Assembly (NCBI GenBank): GCA_020152595.1
Contig: JAIGNY010001194.1
Span: forward strand, 62,001-126,000
Source of the DNA: Chiridota heheva
Lineage: Eukaryota > Echinodermata > Holothuroidea > Apodida > Chiridotidae
DNA: 64,000 nt
Direction of reading: 5' to 3'
Below the pieces are notes generated by a model. That model was not told where the DNA came from. It saw only the letters and a list, made by a program, of their open reading frames with translations, and searched no databases. This document shows positions 33,627 through 44,522 of this stretch, one piece after another. The translations under genes and the position numbers were made by a program. Positions within the stretch are counted from its first letter, which is position 1. Every line of letters begins with the position of its first letter.

Positions 33627-36600
33627 GTACGGTCTTGTGTTTTGAAGTCGTCACGAAAGAATGTTGAAAAGTTCTCTTTAATTTATTTTGTTTGACTAAA
33701 TATATTAATGTGTCCTTTACATAACTATTTCATCAAAATGTTTGTTTTGAATTGTGATATCCTGTTAGAGATGAGCTTTTTAGTATGACATGTTAAGAAG
33801 AAAATTTCAGTATGTACTTCAGAAAATCTTTTACAAAAATCTTTTAATTTTTATTATTTTAAACTCCCGGCGCATTTTAAAAATAGTGCTGGTAGAGTAA
33901 GGGTTAATCAGCCCGCGACATATCGCCAACCGAAAATTCAGCGGAAGGGTCCGACTTTTTGACCCTTCAATAACATTTGACTCTCTGACGTTTTGTGCCC
34001 GTCTTTGCAGTGCTGGTTAAAGTAACGGTTAGCAACAAACCAACCTTAAACTTCAGCATATGTGTAATTTAGCTAATCTTGCCTCTTATAATATTATTAA
34101 TTATATTATTGTATATTATATCTTATAATGCATTTTTTTTAAAAATAATGATATGCTTATAATTTCAAGATTTATGGACAGGCAGAACAGAATAGATAAT
34201 CAACCATGGAAATATAATTTTGTTTTGTCAAAATCAGTTAATTACTTTTTTTAGGTTCTAAATATGTATTTTTTATGCAAATTTGTGATGCACTGTATCT
34301 ATGGGCAGACCTCTTTTGTTCCTATTTAAATCCATTGTTTTGGAATCCTCTGCCACATTCTTTTGAAGTACACACAGGTGATTCAGATAAGGAGTTTTTG
34401 ATTGTATCCAAATCACTTGTCAAGTTTCTGCTCAGGTCAACACAAAGTGTCACAAACATAATCTCAGCAGCCTGACAGCTTGTACTAAAACACATAAAAT
34501 ATTCAGGGCGACCTAATTTTATTTCAATGTCTAGGGGACAAGTTGTCTTAAGAACTCTGATTGTAGCTATGCTCCTAATCATCTGCAGCATAAAACGACT
34601 TTTATATTCTTCTGAATATTTTCTTTAAAAAACATATAAAAATAAATCCTACCATACATGGGGTGACAGATCATTTGCTGTTGCAGCTCCGCGTCTTTGG
34701 GATTGATTGCCACTCCATATCAGGTTGTCTTTTGTTGATTCATTCAAAAATAATCTAAAAGCCTATCTCATGTGTGATGCCTATGTAAATATGTATTTAA
34801 TTTAAAATCCTTGTTTATTATTTTATTGTTCATGTATACTTATTTGTAATTTTAATGTAATATGTATTATTGTTATTATTAAAATTATTATTATTATCAT
34901 TATTATTATTATTATTATCATTATTATTATTATTAGTATTATTTTCTCACATTATTTTGATGTTGATTTACCAAGAAAGAAAGATGCAAATTATTTAATT
35001 GTATTTTCTTTATATTTCAGAATTACAATTCAAAGCTATTATGGGAAGAGAAGATACACCCAAGAAAGGTTTGTAATTTTCATGTTTTTTAATTACTGCA
35101 TAAAAAATAGACTTTGTAGTCACTCAAAACATTTGTCAGTGTTGACTATTGATCAGTTCAGTATGATCTGTGCTTAAAGGAAGTTGAATTTATTGCTATA
35201 AAAGTTTCATATGTACTTATATTACTGCCTAATGTAAATTTGTATTGTCAGAAAATTTTCATAGTTATTATTTTCTTATGAAATGTGATTGTAATGTTAG
35301 TTTCATAAATTACATACAGATACAGTATTCCCTTATCGTATGTTGTACACATATTACTGCCTAATTTGTTGTGACACACACTCAACTTGTTGTTTTATAT
35401 GATCAATATTAAACTTGAAAAACATGATTCAACAATCGTTTATCAATGGCCTCATTGATTAAGTGTTTAATAGCATCTGTAGATTAGCTTCCATTTTACT
35501 TTTCATTGAAGGTTTCAGATGGTTTTTTTACGGAAAGTGAAGAAAAACCTAGCACATAACACAGCATTACCTTAATTGGCACTTATATTACACTGCATGG
35601 TTTCTTTGTTATGTTTTTTGATCATATGTAAAAAAAAAAATGACCAAAGCTCATTGATTTCCTTGTTTGCCTGATTTAGGAACTTGGCTAAAGCCAGAAA
35701 TGCCACATCATATTTGATCATGTCTTATCATCTGTTTTGTTCATATTATTAGTGATATGAACCTTTTTTTTTTCATTTTAACAATAACAGAGTCAACTAG
35801 TTCCTCTCCCAAATCCAGGACGCCTGAAGAAAGCAATAATCCATTGTCAGGATCACAAGGTAAGCTCAGTAAAAAGTTTAAAAAAAATCCTCAATGAAAC
35901 AGTTGGTGATTCAACCTTGTTGGGAGTAATCACCCCACTATAGGTCTGACTTGTGTACTGTAGATGTTATTAACACAAGCCTTATAATTGGACAGTTTTC
36001 ACATTCTTTTAAAACTCTTTAAAGACAATTCACAAGTGGCTACAGAAAGTTTGGGGCACAAATGATCACTTTTAAAGTGAACACACTTCCGGGTTTTCTT
36101 TTTCGGTTTTTCTAACAATGCTTTTAAAACTTCTTCCACCCAGATGAGACAATTCGGACAGACATAACATGGACAACCAAGTTTGTCCACTGCCTTTGAT
36201 AAATGTCACTATCACTATCCAATTGTCTCTCCCTTTTATTGTTAATTATTTTATTGTTGATTGTCCCTATTCCAGTAATTCTAGGGACTACCTCTCATAT
36301 TATTAGGTCCTCAAGATTATAAAGCTTAAACCATTAAACCTAGAGATATTGCCACCTGGCTTGAACACCTTTTTAATCCACCTTTAGTCTTGTGTTTGCT
36401 CACTGTGACTTTATGTTTATTTTAATCTTCTTTTTACCTGTTTGGACAAGACCAAGTCTTTCTGAAAGCCACAGCTAATAAATGGCTGAAAAGATCATTG
36501 AAGATAAATGGCTGAAAAGATCATTTGACAGAAGTAATTTACATAATTATTTACATCTTCTTTTAAGCAATTGAAGATTTGTTCATTCTCTGTACATGAA

Positions 36601-39600
36601 TCATTGAGGTAGATTGCATTTTTGTAAATGTTACTACAACACAGCTGGAGGCCTTTATATTTGTGCACTTTGCATATTTAACTTTATTTTTGATAAGCAT
36701 ATGGTTGCTTGCCCAACTATCGTATTTGCTTCAGGTGTAAGGTAGCCTTGTATATTTTTCCTGGTCTATGTCACAGTATTTTATTAAGATAAGGGAGAAA
36801 TTCTGGAAGGAAAGTATGCATGAATATGTTTCTTTTGAATTATTGTAGTGTACAATATTTTATAAATTTTCATCATCTTTCTACACATTTCATGCTTGTA
36901 TTTTTTCTCTTTCTCTTTCATTTAAAGCTAAAAAATTAGATCAACTGAAATCCATGTTCCTAGAAGAAAAAATTCGAGAGTTACAAGGTGCTTTACAAGA
37001 GGCTCGCAACAGCAATGTTTACCTCCAACACAGACTAAAGGAGACATTGGAGAAAAGGTATTGGTTTGATTTAACCAATATTTAGTTTGATTATTATTAG
37101 TTTGTCATAAATATCCCCCAAATCCAGTGTCTTATTATCTCTGTAATGAGCGAGAATTTAATTGCAGCAGATTTGTGTATGTTCTAATGAAAAAGCCCTT
37201 GAGAAGTTTTGTGTCTCAGAGATAGATCATTTGTAAGTTACTTAAAATAGCTTGAAATGATTAAATCTACAAATTTTTAGCACCATAAATTTTTAACACC
37301 CTCCTGGTAGATTTGACTCTGACTGTCGCAGTACCTTTGAACATCAACAAACAAACGTGTATTTTTAGGGATATATTTAATCATAACTTTATTTGAGAAG
37401 ACGTTGTTATATTGTTCATTTTTGGGGGTTTTAAGACAAACTTATAGTTTTCATTTCAACCAGGTTATTATCTTTAAAGTAGAAAATGTATTTAATTTTT
37501 ATAGGTAAATGACTATCATAACTTTAACTTACACTTTTACCATTGTTTTTCAAAAGATGCATGAAAAAGTAATAATAATAATAATAATATAAAAAGATAA
37601 ATAAGATTGATAATGCGCACATATCCATCCTAATGGATGCTCAAGGAGCCGTACTAATAACATTAAAATTACAAATAAGTATATATGAACAATAAAATAA
37701 ATGAACTGATTTTAAATTAAATATATATTTGCATAGGCATCGCACATGAGATGGGTTTTTAGGTTCATGTGTATAATACCCCATTTCTCAAAATTAGCTA
37801 AGGCTCTCTCACAAAAAAGAGCTTGTCTCTTATTGACTTATTGAGTGTAATCAGGAGCGGCCCTACCCGTTCTGAACCCCCTGAACTTTAATTTGAATTG
37901 CTTCCTGAAAACAGCCTTTGGCGTTTGATTGATTTTTCTCCGTAAGTGACACTATTTCAATCAACCCTCATGAATTTGAATGAGTTGTTACCATGACGAT
38001 ACCACCATGATAGCTAGCTTCTGTGCATACATACAGCTTAGATTAGTAGTCTCAATATATTTACATAACCTGGACAGTGTGAAATAGTTTCCTAGCTCCA
38101 GTTGCAATTCAAATATTTATGTTGAATTTAGTAATCATTGAAACCCATTAGTTTTATTCGCTTGTTTGAGGAATGGATTAAATCTATCTCCATTGGGTTG
38201 GTTAGATGCAGAATGGAAGTGGATTAAATGCTTCATTGATGTTCAGGGTTACATAGAAGCTATTTCTTGTTGTTTTCTAGTGGTTGACATGGTGCAAAAG
38301 TTTTTCCATTGCAAATAAGATAAAGGTACCATTTGAGATGTAGGTAAATGTTCTCACAACTTTATGGTGTATCAAGCCATAAATAATAGGAACATGACCA
38401 GAAATGTTTAGAATGTAGCATACCAAGTTATGGTTTTAAAAATAATTCTTTTATTTGCAAGAATTGTTGTATACATTTTCAGGTATTCCTTAATTTCTTA
38501 AGATGAAAAAAAAAAAAAAAAGTGTCTGGTAATTGTTATGGCATAAGGATGATTCTTTCTTATTGAAATAAGTAAATATGATCAAACAGTTTACTTTTCT
38601 AAGATTATGTAAATTTTAAACTCTGCTCTTATAACATGGTGTAATTCTATTTCAAATCCTCTGTGGTACTCTCTTTAATTGTGCTAGACATATAAGTTGA
38701 TTCCTCTCAAAAGATAAATAAAAAGCCTGCAGAAACACTGATGCCAAGCTGGGAAACAGAAAGTGTGGAATTACATGACCTTCTGCTTTAACAAAACTAA
38801 ATGTTATTTAATTCCTAGAACATATTTTGCAAAGAAATGTAAAATGTAATACATGCAAATGTTGGTGCCTTCATTGATGAACTCCTGTCTCTACCTTACA
38901 ACAGAGTTGTTGGCTTGAGTTGCTGACATGGACTTGAGTCGGACTTGAGTCACATTTTTTTGACTTGTGACTTGACTTCTGAACATATGACTTGACTTGT
39001 GAACAGTGACTTTCAAAAATATGACTTAGTTACAACTCTCTGCCTTATAGACTCTTCCTCCTTCATCATTTCTTATTGAAGTATTGCATGGCTCCACTTT
39101 TTTCTCCAGACCAAACAGTGAGGAGATTGGACAGAAATCCAGCCCATCGAATAGTGCACAACACTATGAAAATATTGTTCCTCTTAGTATTCATCCTCTT
39201 CAAGTTCAGCGACCGACAGACACAAGACCCCGCGCCCCAACCCTGGAGGAATGCGAATTGATTATCAGGAGGCTGCACGAAAGCAATGAAAGGCAGCATC
39301 ATGAGGTGAGTGTGGGGTTGTTGGTGAGTTAAGTGTCGCCATGACAACAATGTTCAAATAAGAGATTAGAGTATGTCAGAGGTGCAAAGAGCTTGAGAGG
39401 AGATAGTCAGGTGAGCAGGAAATAGGTATGGAAGGGAGAAGTTTAGATGTTCCGAGTGTGTGGCAGTCAAAGATTAACAGACCTGAAATTGCACCAATCA
39501 TGTTTGCTGCTTACAGAGTTAGGTTTTTTGTTAAATTATTTCCTGTTCTTAACTCACCTCACCTCACCTAGTCTCTTCAGGCCTCCTGGCCCATAAGGCT

Positions 39601-42600
39601 GCAGTGCACTCTCTCTACTGGACTCTGTTATTTGCAACTTGTCTGGCTTCTGTCCATGAGCTCCATCCCATCACTTTCCTCTCCTCGACCTGTTCTTCTC
39701 CAGGTCGTTCTAGGACGACCAACTTTCCTTCTCCCCTCTGCTTTCCACCTCATAACTGTCACACAGTGCCAATAGTGCTCATGCACACCACATGACCAAT
39801 CCACCACCTTCTTTTTACTTCAGTGCTGATTTTGTCATGTTTAGTGATTCTCAGTATTTCATCGTTAGATATTACATTGAGTTCTTAACTCAGAGCAAAA
39901 GAATTAGAAATGAAACTTTAGATCATAATTATTAATTACATTCGGTTTTTTACAAACTGTAAACCCGATTAGCATAAACCTTTTTAAATGTGCGAATCAC
40001 AAATGCGCAGTAATCACCAATGAATGGGGATATTATGCACTTTGATTTTGCCGAAATCTGAGTAGACCAACTTGTAAAATGCACAGCGAATGTGCAGCAG
40101 TAAACAGTGAAACTAACAATAGGCCTAACGTTAGGCCATAATTAATAAGGCTTTAAATCCCATGCAATCAAGGCCTGTTTTACAAGCTCTTAAATCGACC
40201 AAAAAAATACACCAGTCAAAATACTGGAATCGTGACAATCAGTACATTTACATGTAAATATTACCTGATGAGTCAAATAAATTTTGCCAGAAAGAAAAAA
40301 TATTGCAAAATAAACAAACAGAATAAGGTTTTAACAGAGCTGAAATTCTGCATGCGTCGCAAACATGGCGGCCATTTTTTAGGAGGACTGATATTTCAGA
40401 ACTTCCGGGTGGTGGCGTAGTTTTAAAATCTTTCACGGCGAGGTATCATAGGCCTAGTATGCAAGATTTTACAGTGGAACTTTGAAAGCCGTAGCAAGTA
40501 GGGAAAAAAAGTTATGCGATGTTGAGTTTAAATGACATTGAAAGGAAGTTATCTGTTCTTTCTAAACTGAATTCCCATGCATATTTTCCATAAAAATGAT
40601 GATTTATACTGTAGAAGTAAACTTTTTATGATTTGGAAAGCAAAACTTAGCGTCTATTTGGGCAATGGAGTCAGTACTTTTAACATACTGGTTGAGCGAT
40701 TTTTTTTTTACTTCGCCTTGTAGTTTTGAGGCAATTTTGGTGTAATTCTGAAAATTACGGTTCTAAATGTGTGTACATGAAACACGTTTGCTTTTTTGCG
40801 TGTACACGTTTACTAAAATCCCTAAACGTTCACAGCTCTACTTCCTTTAATTCTTTGCTCTCTCTTCTACAGTTTCCACTCCCGAGCACCACTCAACATT
40901 TATTTGTCTTCAGAAATTGGTGCTATGCAGTTTGATTTGATTTACAACCTCTTTTGGCACATGTTAAACTGTTGAAGTTCTTTTAAACACAAACAAACAT
41001 GCCATTTTATTGAATTGTGTTCTCTTTCTTTTCCAGCTTAAGAGTTTAAAATCTGACTTAAAGGATGTTTTGTATTCTCATAAATGGACCCCTGATGCGT
41101 ATCTTCTGGCCAAAGCTTACATTGCTGAAGAGGAGGTAAAAGCAGGGTAAGTAGGGAACAGATAGTACATTGGTTTGTTACATCTCGATTAGATATGGGA
41201 AATTTCTGCTGCATGGACTACCCCACAAACAGATTCATTGTCTTCAAAACACGGCTGTGCGGATTGTAACACTCTTAAAGAAAACATGTCGCATAATTAC
41301 CATCCTGAAAGATTTGCATTGGCTTCCAGTTTCTCATTGCATCATGTACAAAATGTTACTTATTGTTTACAAATTGATGAATGGTTGTGCCCCAGTTTAT
41401 ATGTTTAACTTGCAAAAATTATATGTTCCTCTTCGTAATCTTCATTCTGGTGATAAACTCCTTTTATGTGAGCCAAAATCCTACCATACATGGGGTGACA
41501 GATCATTTGCTGTTGCAGCTCCGCGTCTTTGGGATTGATTGCCACTCCATATCAGGTTGTCTTTTTCTGTTGACTCATTCAAAAAGAATCTAAAAACCCA
41601 TTTCATGTGTGATGCCTATGCAAATATGTAGTTAATTTAAAATCACTGTTCATTTATTTTATTGTTTCATGTATACTTATTTGTAATTTTAATGTTATAT
41701 GTACGGCGCCTTAAGCATCCATTAGGATGGATATGTGCGCGTTATAAATCTTATTTATTATTATTATTGTTGTTGTTATTATTAAATATTGCCATATTTG
41801 AAATAATTTTAGTTTGTTGCATATTCTTGAGATGAAAAAACAGATAAACAATATATTCAGTGGAAAATTGCTTTAAGGGCTCACTGTACATCTCAGTGGT
41901 TGAGCGGCTTATCCAGGAGCACCATACGCAATGTGTGGGTGTACATACCATGTAAGTTCTTTTTCTAGCTTTTTGTTGATGTCCATGTGTTGCTACCGTA
42001 AAGTAGGACTGATTCTACAGTTGTTAATTTCAGAAGAATAAACAATTGTCTATTTTCTCTACAGGGATGGAAAGTTGCCAAAGATTCCTCTGAAAAACCA
42101 AACAAGGAAGATGTGAGTGGCATATTTGATTTTCATAATGAGGTGTACATACTGAACTGCTAGAGTTTAAGATGTTTTGTTTTTTTCCCCTTAAGTTGTT
42201 TTAATGCACTGGCCAGCATTTGCAGTGGGACATGCATATTGATTCATTCAAATTAGAATCTGTTTTTCTTCAACATGTTTGTTTTATACCAACAGTTGTA
42301 GAACTGATATTTATTTAATTTTCTTTTGTTTCTGAATGTACTGAAAATGTCAATTTTAATGATTGAATGCTATGAGTGAGAATGTTATCAATCTAAATGC
42401 AGCAGATTTAATGTTGACTTTTATCAAATGGGCATTGAAATATGAGGGTGTATTATTATGGGGTCTGTATAATGTAGGACTGATATTTATTTAATGTTCT
42501 TTGTTCTTAAAAGTACTGAAAATGTTAATTGAAATGATTAAATGCTATGAGTGAGAAATGTGAATCAATATGGACCAGGGTTACAGACCGCTGGCGGGCC

Positions 42601-44258
42601 CGCCCAGGACTAATTCCGCCCACCACTCGGCTCTAAGATTCACTCTTGCGCCCAGCACTCAAAAGTTCAATTCGGTTAAATAATTAAGTGTTTAAACAGA
42701 TCTCGTTTTAATCTTGCTCTATTTATGTCATTCGCTGATTTACACACAAAACATAACATACATTATGCACATTAAATTCCGATCAAAACAAATAACTGAA
42801 CTATAGGATGCATTTTGACAGTTGAATATCCATTGTATTTTAAATATCCATTGTACATAAAGAAAATTTTGTAAATCCTTCTAGCATTCGCATAAGAAAT
42901 AATAATAATAATAATTTCATTGACAATTGTCAATAAAAGTGGACTAAATTTGAACAGTTCTTCATGGGAGGGGGGTCTAGGAGGTCACCCTGGATTATTA
43001 CCAGAGCCCGGCACTCAAACTTGTCTAGCTAGAACCCTGATATGGACCAGGAAAATAAAGACGGATATAATTGGGAAAATTGGGAATTTGCAGGAAGAAA
43101 AAAAAAAAATTCCTTCGAGTAAACAACAGTATATGTGGTAAATTTGTGCTCTAAAAACATCCCCCATGTATTCGAGCGTTGAAAGGTACATTAAATTGTG
43201 ATAGAGGGAAGTATATAAAAATGTATTCACTACATTAATATTATTTTTGTTGAGATTTTTTGTGGGAAGATTTTCGACACCTTTATTCAGAACTGTGGGA
43301 AATTTTGTAATTAATTCCAACTCCATCAAGATACAGCTGTTCTTAAAGGAGCACTCCGGCTAAAATGTGAGGGCATAGATATCAGGGGTCCATTCTCGCG
43401 GCCGGAGTTGACGTAACCGTGTACAGGCTCAGTGCCGATTTTGCCAAGTTGGAGGGGAAACTTTATCATATTACATTCAATGGGATATTTTTTACTAATA
43501 CTTTTGTGCCACCTCAGCCAATGAGCGAAAATTAATGGTACTCCATATATGTTGGAAACTGTTACACAACATATTTGAAGAAAAATAAATTCTGTCCATT
43601 TGTGTTAAAAAATTACAAAAAAAGGTTTGTCTCCCATTGACTTGCAATGATAACTGACTGTTTGTGTTCCCCTTTGACTGAGTTTTGAGATTGTCAAAAA
43701 GCATTGTTATGTCGCCGTGCACCACACCATTCTTGGATGTCTGACCTCCAGAATAGGATATTTGGATACACTTTTCTTGAATGTTATGTTACTGGTAACC
43801 TTTGGTAAGAAGTATGTTCAAATCAACCAAATTTCTAACATACATAATTCACTTTTCAATAACGCATGTATTAAAATTGGAATCTGTCGATTTTAAGATT
43901 CTCATTATTTAGCAAAAGAGATGCCTTCACATTTTGACCAAGAGCTCTTTTAGAGAAGCAGTCAAATTATCTTTAAACTTTGTTAATGCAATTGCTTATT
44001 TGAGCACTACTCGTTACAGCTTGGCAGTATTATCTGCCATAGTAAGTCAGCAGTATAGTAAGAAAACTATAGATATTGCTACCATTCAAATTTTATTAAT
44101 ATAATTCTTTTTTTTGCAGACCTGAAAATGCCTTCAGCAAAGATAGCATCTCCCTTCCACCTCTGACTCACACCATGGGCAACAAGGTAGCCGACCGCCA
44201 AAAGAGGATGCATGCCGTCAAGAGAGCAAGACAACAGAGGAAGGAAGTCTTCCTTTGA
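33272..44258 (+). CDS. CCDC74: CCDC74-family coiled-coil protein, 8 coding exons
   Basis: Vertebrate CCDC74A/B are coiled-coil proteins linked to the mitotic spindle and cilium; the biochemical role is not settled. Eight exons with consistent phases give 1,095 nt, 364 residues; human is about 378. Order of landmarks: disordered N-terminus; MHHLEKSIEFLKRHHREVLA and LHEEIASLKKENKELQFK (residues about 90-125), the CCDC92/74 coiled coil matching human LEKSLQFLQQQH...LHEEIEHLKRENKDL; a second coiled coil, EEKIRELQGALQEARNSN; PTLEECELIIRRLHE, matching human PTTLRQCEVLIREL; and a basic end, ADRQKRMHAVKRARQQRK, matching human FAERQKRLQAMQKRR. The start is the first ATG giving the full N-terminus; a 6-codon upstream ORF precedes it in the same exon. 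Confidence 0.92.
34645..34935 (+). mobile_element. CR1/L2-type LINE 3' fragment
   Basis: TACCATACATGGGGTGACAG and GCTCCGCGTCTTTGGGATTG match 41,480-41,540, the end of the ORF2-like reading frame, and the copy ends in ATT repeats. In CCDC74 coding intron 1. Confidence 0.75.
35021..35068 (+). CDS. CCDC74: CCDC74 coding exon 2
   Basis: 48 nt, phase 1 to 1: ELQFKAIMGREDTPKK, matching human DLHYKLIMNQTSQKKDG. Acceptor TATATTTCAG, donor GTTTGT. Confidence 0.92.
35791..35859 (+). CDS. CCDC74: CCDC74 coding exon 3
   Basis: 69 nt, phase 1 to 1: a Ser/Pro-rich linker, STSSSPKSRTPEESNN. Acceptor AACAATAACAG, donor GTAAGC. Supported by phase; low conservation. Confidence 0.86.
36928..37057 (+). CDS. 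CCDC74: CCDC74 coding exon 4
   Basis: 130 nt, phase 1 to 2: KLDQLKSMFLEEKIRELQ then ALQEARNSNVYLQHRLKETL, a clear heptad coiled coil. Acceptor TTTAAAG (non-pyrimidine just before AG), donor GTATTG. Confidence 0.88.
37563..37775 (-). mobile_element. CR1/L2-type LINE 3' end, reverse
   Basis: Reverse copy of 41,580-41,770: (ATA)n, then ATGCGCACATATCCATCC and TAATGGATGCTCAAGG, then the region matching TTTCATGTGTGATGCCTATG. In CCDC74 coding intron 4. Confidence 0.75.
39110..39305 (+). CDS. CCDC74: CCDC74 coding exon 5
   Basis: 196 nt, phase 2 to 0. Ends PRAPTLEECELIIRRLHE and NERQHHE, the start of the family's C-terminal domain. Acceptor TTTTCTCCAG, donor GTGAGT. Confidence 0.92.
39557..39880 (-). 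mobile_element. 5'-truncated LINE with 12-bp target duplication
   Basis: A 324-bp copy of the 3' end of the LINE at 30,963-32,039. A perfect 12-bp duplication, GTTCTTAACTCA, flanks it (39,545-39,556 and 39,881-39,892). It ends in CTCAC repeats rather than poly(A). In CCDC74 coding intron 5. Confidence 0.88.
41037..41146 (+). CDS. CCDC74: CCDC74 coding exon 6
   Basis: 110 nt, phase 0 to 2: LKSLKSDLKDVLYSHKW then AYLLAKAYIAEEEVKAG. LKSLKSDL aligns with human LRHLKSLLEG. Acceptor CTTTTCCAG, donor GTAAGT. Confidence 0.92.
41178..41770 (+). mobile_element. CR1/L2-type LINE, RT C-terminal part
   Basis: Open for 122 codons from 41,170: LPHKQIHCLQNTAVRIVTLL, LKDLHWLPVSHCIMYKMLL, YKLMNGCAPVY, then WGDRSFAVAAPRLWD. 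These are hallmark CR1/L2 reverse transcriptase C-terminal motifs. The 3' end has GGCGCCTTAAGC and ATT repeats. In CCDC74 coding intron 6. Confidence 0.85.
42065..42112 (+). CDS. CCDC74: CCDC74 coding exon 7
   Basis: 48 nt, phase 2 to 2: GDGKLPKIPLKNQTRK. KLPKIPLK resembles the short PALK-type motif before the C-terminus in vertebrates. Acceptor TCTCTACAG, donor GTGAGT. Confidence 0.85.
42300..42565. repeat. Tandem duplication, about 177-bp spacing
   Basis: GAACTGATATTTATTTAAT, TACTGAAAATGT and AATGCTATGAGTGAGAA occur twice, diverged slightly (42,300-42,390 and 42,476-42,565). In CCDC74 coding intron 7. Confidence 0.65.
42576..43039. mobile_element. hAT-like MITE with 8-bp target duplication
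   Basis: Perfect 8-bp duplication ATATGGAC at 42,568-42,575 and 43,040-43,047. Ends CAGGGTT and AACCCTG are inverted repeats, and the interior has a GC-rich GGCGGGCCCGCC. The 464-bp length and lack of an ORF indicate a non-autonomous element. In CCDC74 coding intron 7. Confidence 0.88.
43085..43335. repeat. Dispersed repeat, pair with 24,985-25,255
   Basis: Same-orientation diverged copy sharing GAGTAAACAACAGTATAT and ATGTATTCACTACATTAATA. Immediately after it, TTAAAGGAGCACTCCGGC at 43,345 resembles the left end of a TTAA-type element, but no matching right end was found. Confidence 0.6.
44120..44258 (+). CDS. CCDC74: CCDC74 terminal coding exon 8
   Basis: 139 nt, entered in phase 2, ending TGA at 44,256-44,258. 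Encodes SISLPPLTHTMGN then VADRQKRMHAVKRARQQRKE, the basic family C-terminus. Acceptor TTTTTTGCAG. Confidence 0.93.
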
Positions 44259-44305
44259 CCTTGCTGACCTCTCTCTCCTTTTATTCTCACCTCTATGAAC
44301 TCTTT

Positions 44306-44311
44306 AATAAA
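44306..44311 (+). terminator. CCDC74: Candidate CCDC74 polyadenylation signal
   Basis: AATAAA 47 nt after the stop codon, followed by a T-rich stretch. A second AATAAA at about 45,902 is followed by GT-rich sequence and could serve a longer 3' UTR. Confidence 0.5.
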
Positions 44312-44444
44312 ATTCTTTTTACGATAAAGGATTCAACAAAATGGTTGCTTGGAATAGATCTTGTAAGGGATAACATTAGTGTTGATTGTTTGTGTACCTT
44401 GGGTTGGTTGGGCATATACTTATGAAGTGAGTAGTCGTTGTAGA

Positions 44445-44522
44445 TTATACACCTGGAATGTACTGTAGATTATACACCTGGAATGTACTGTAGATTATAC
44501 ACCTGGAATGTACTGTAGATAA
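44445..44522. repeat. 25-bp tandem repeat, three copies
   Basis: Three identical copies of a unit TAGATTATACACCTGGAATG plus TACTG, just 3' of CCDC74. Confidence 0.9.

Noticed and set aside
34322-34591. Minus-strand 89-codon ORF in CCDC74 coding intron 1
   Set aside because: No homology recognised and opposite to the host gene; chance open frame or old repeat.
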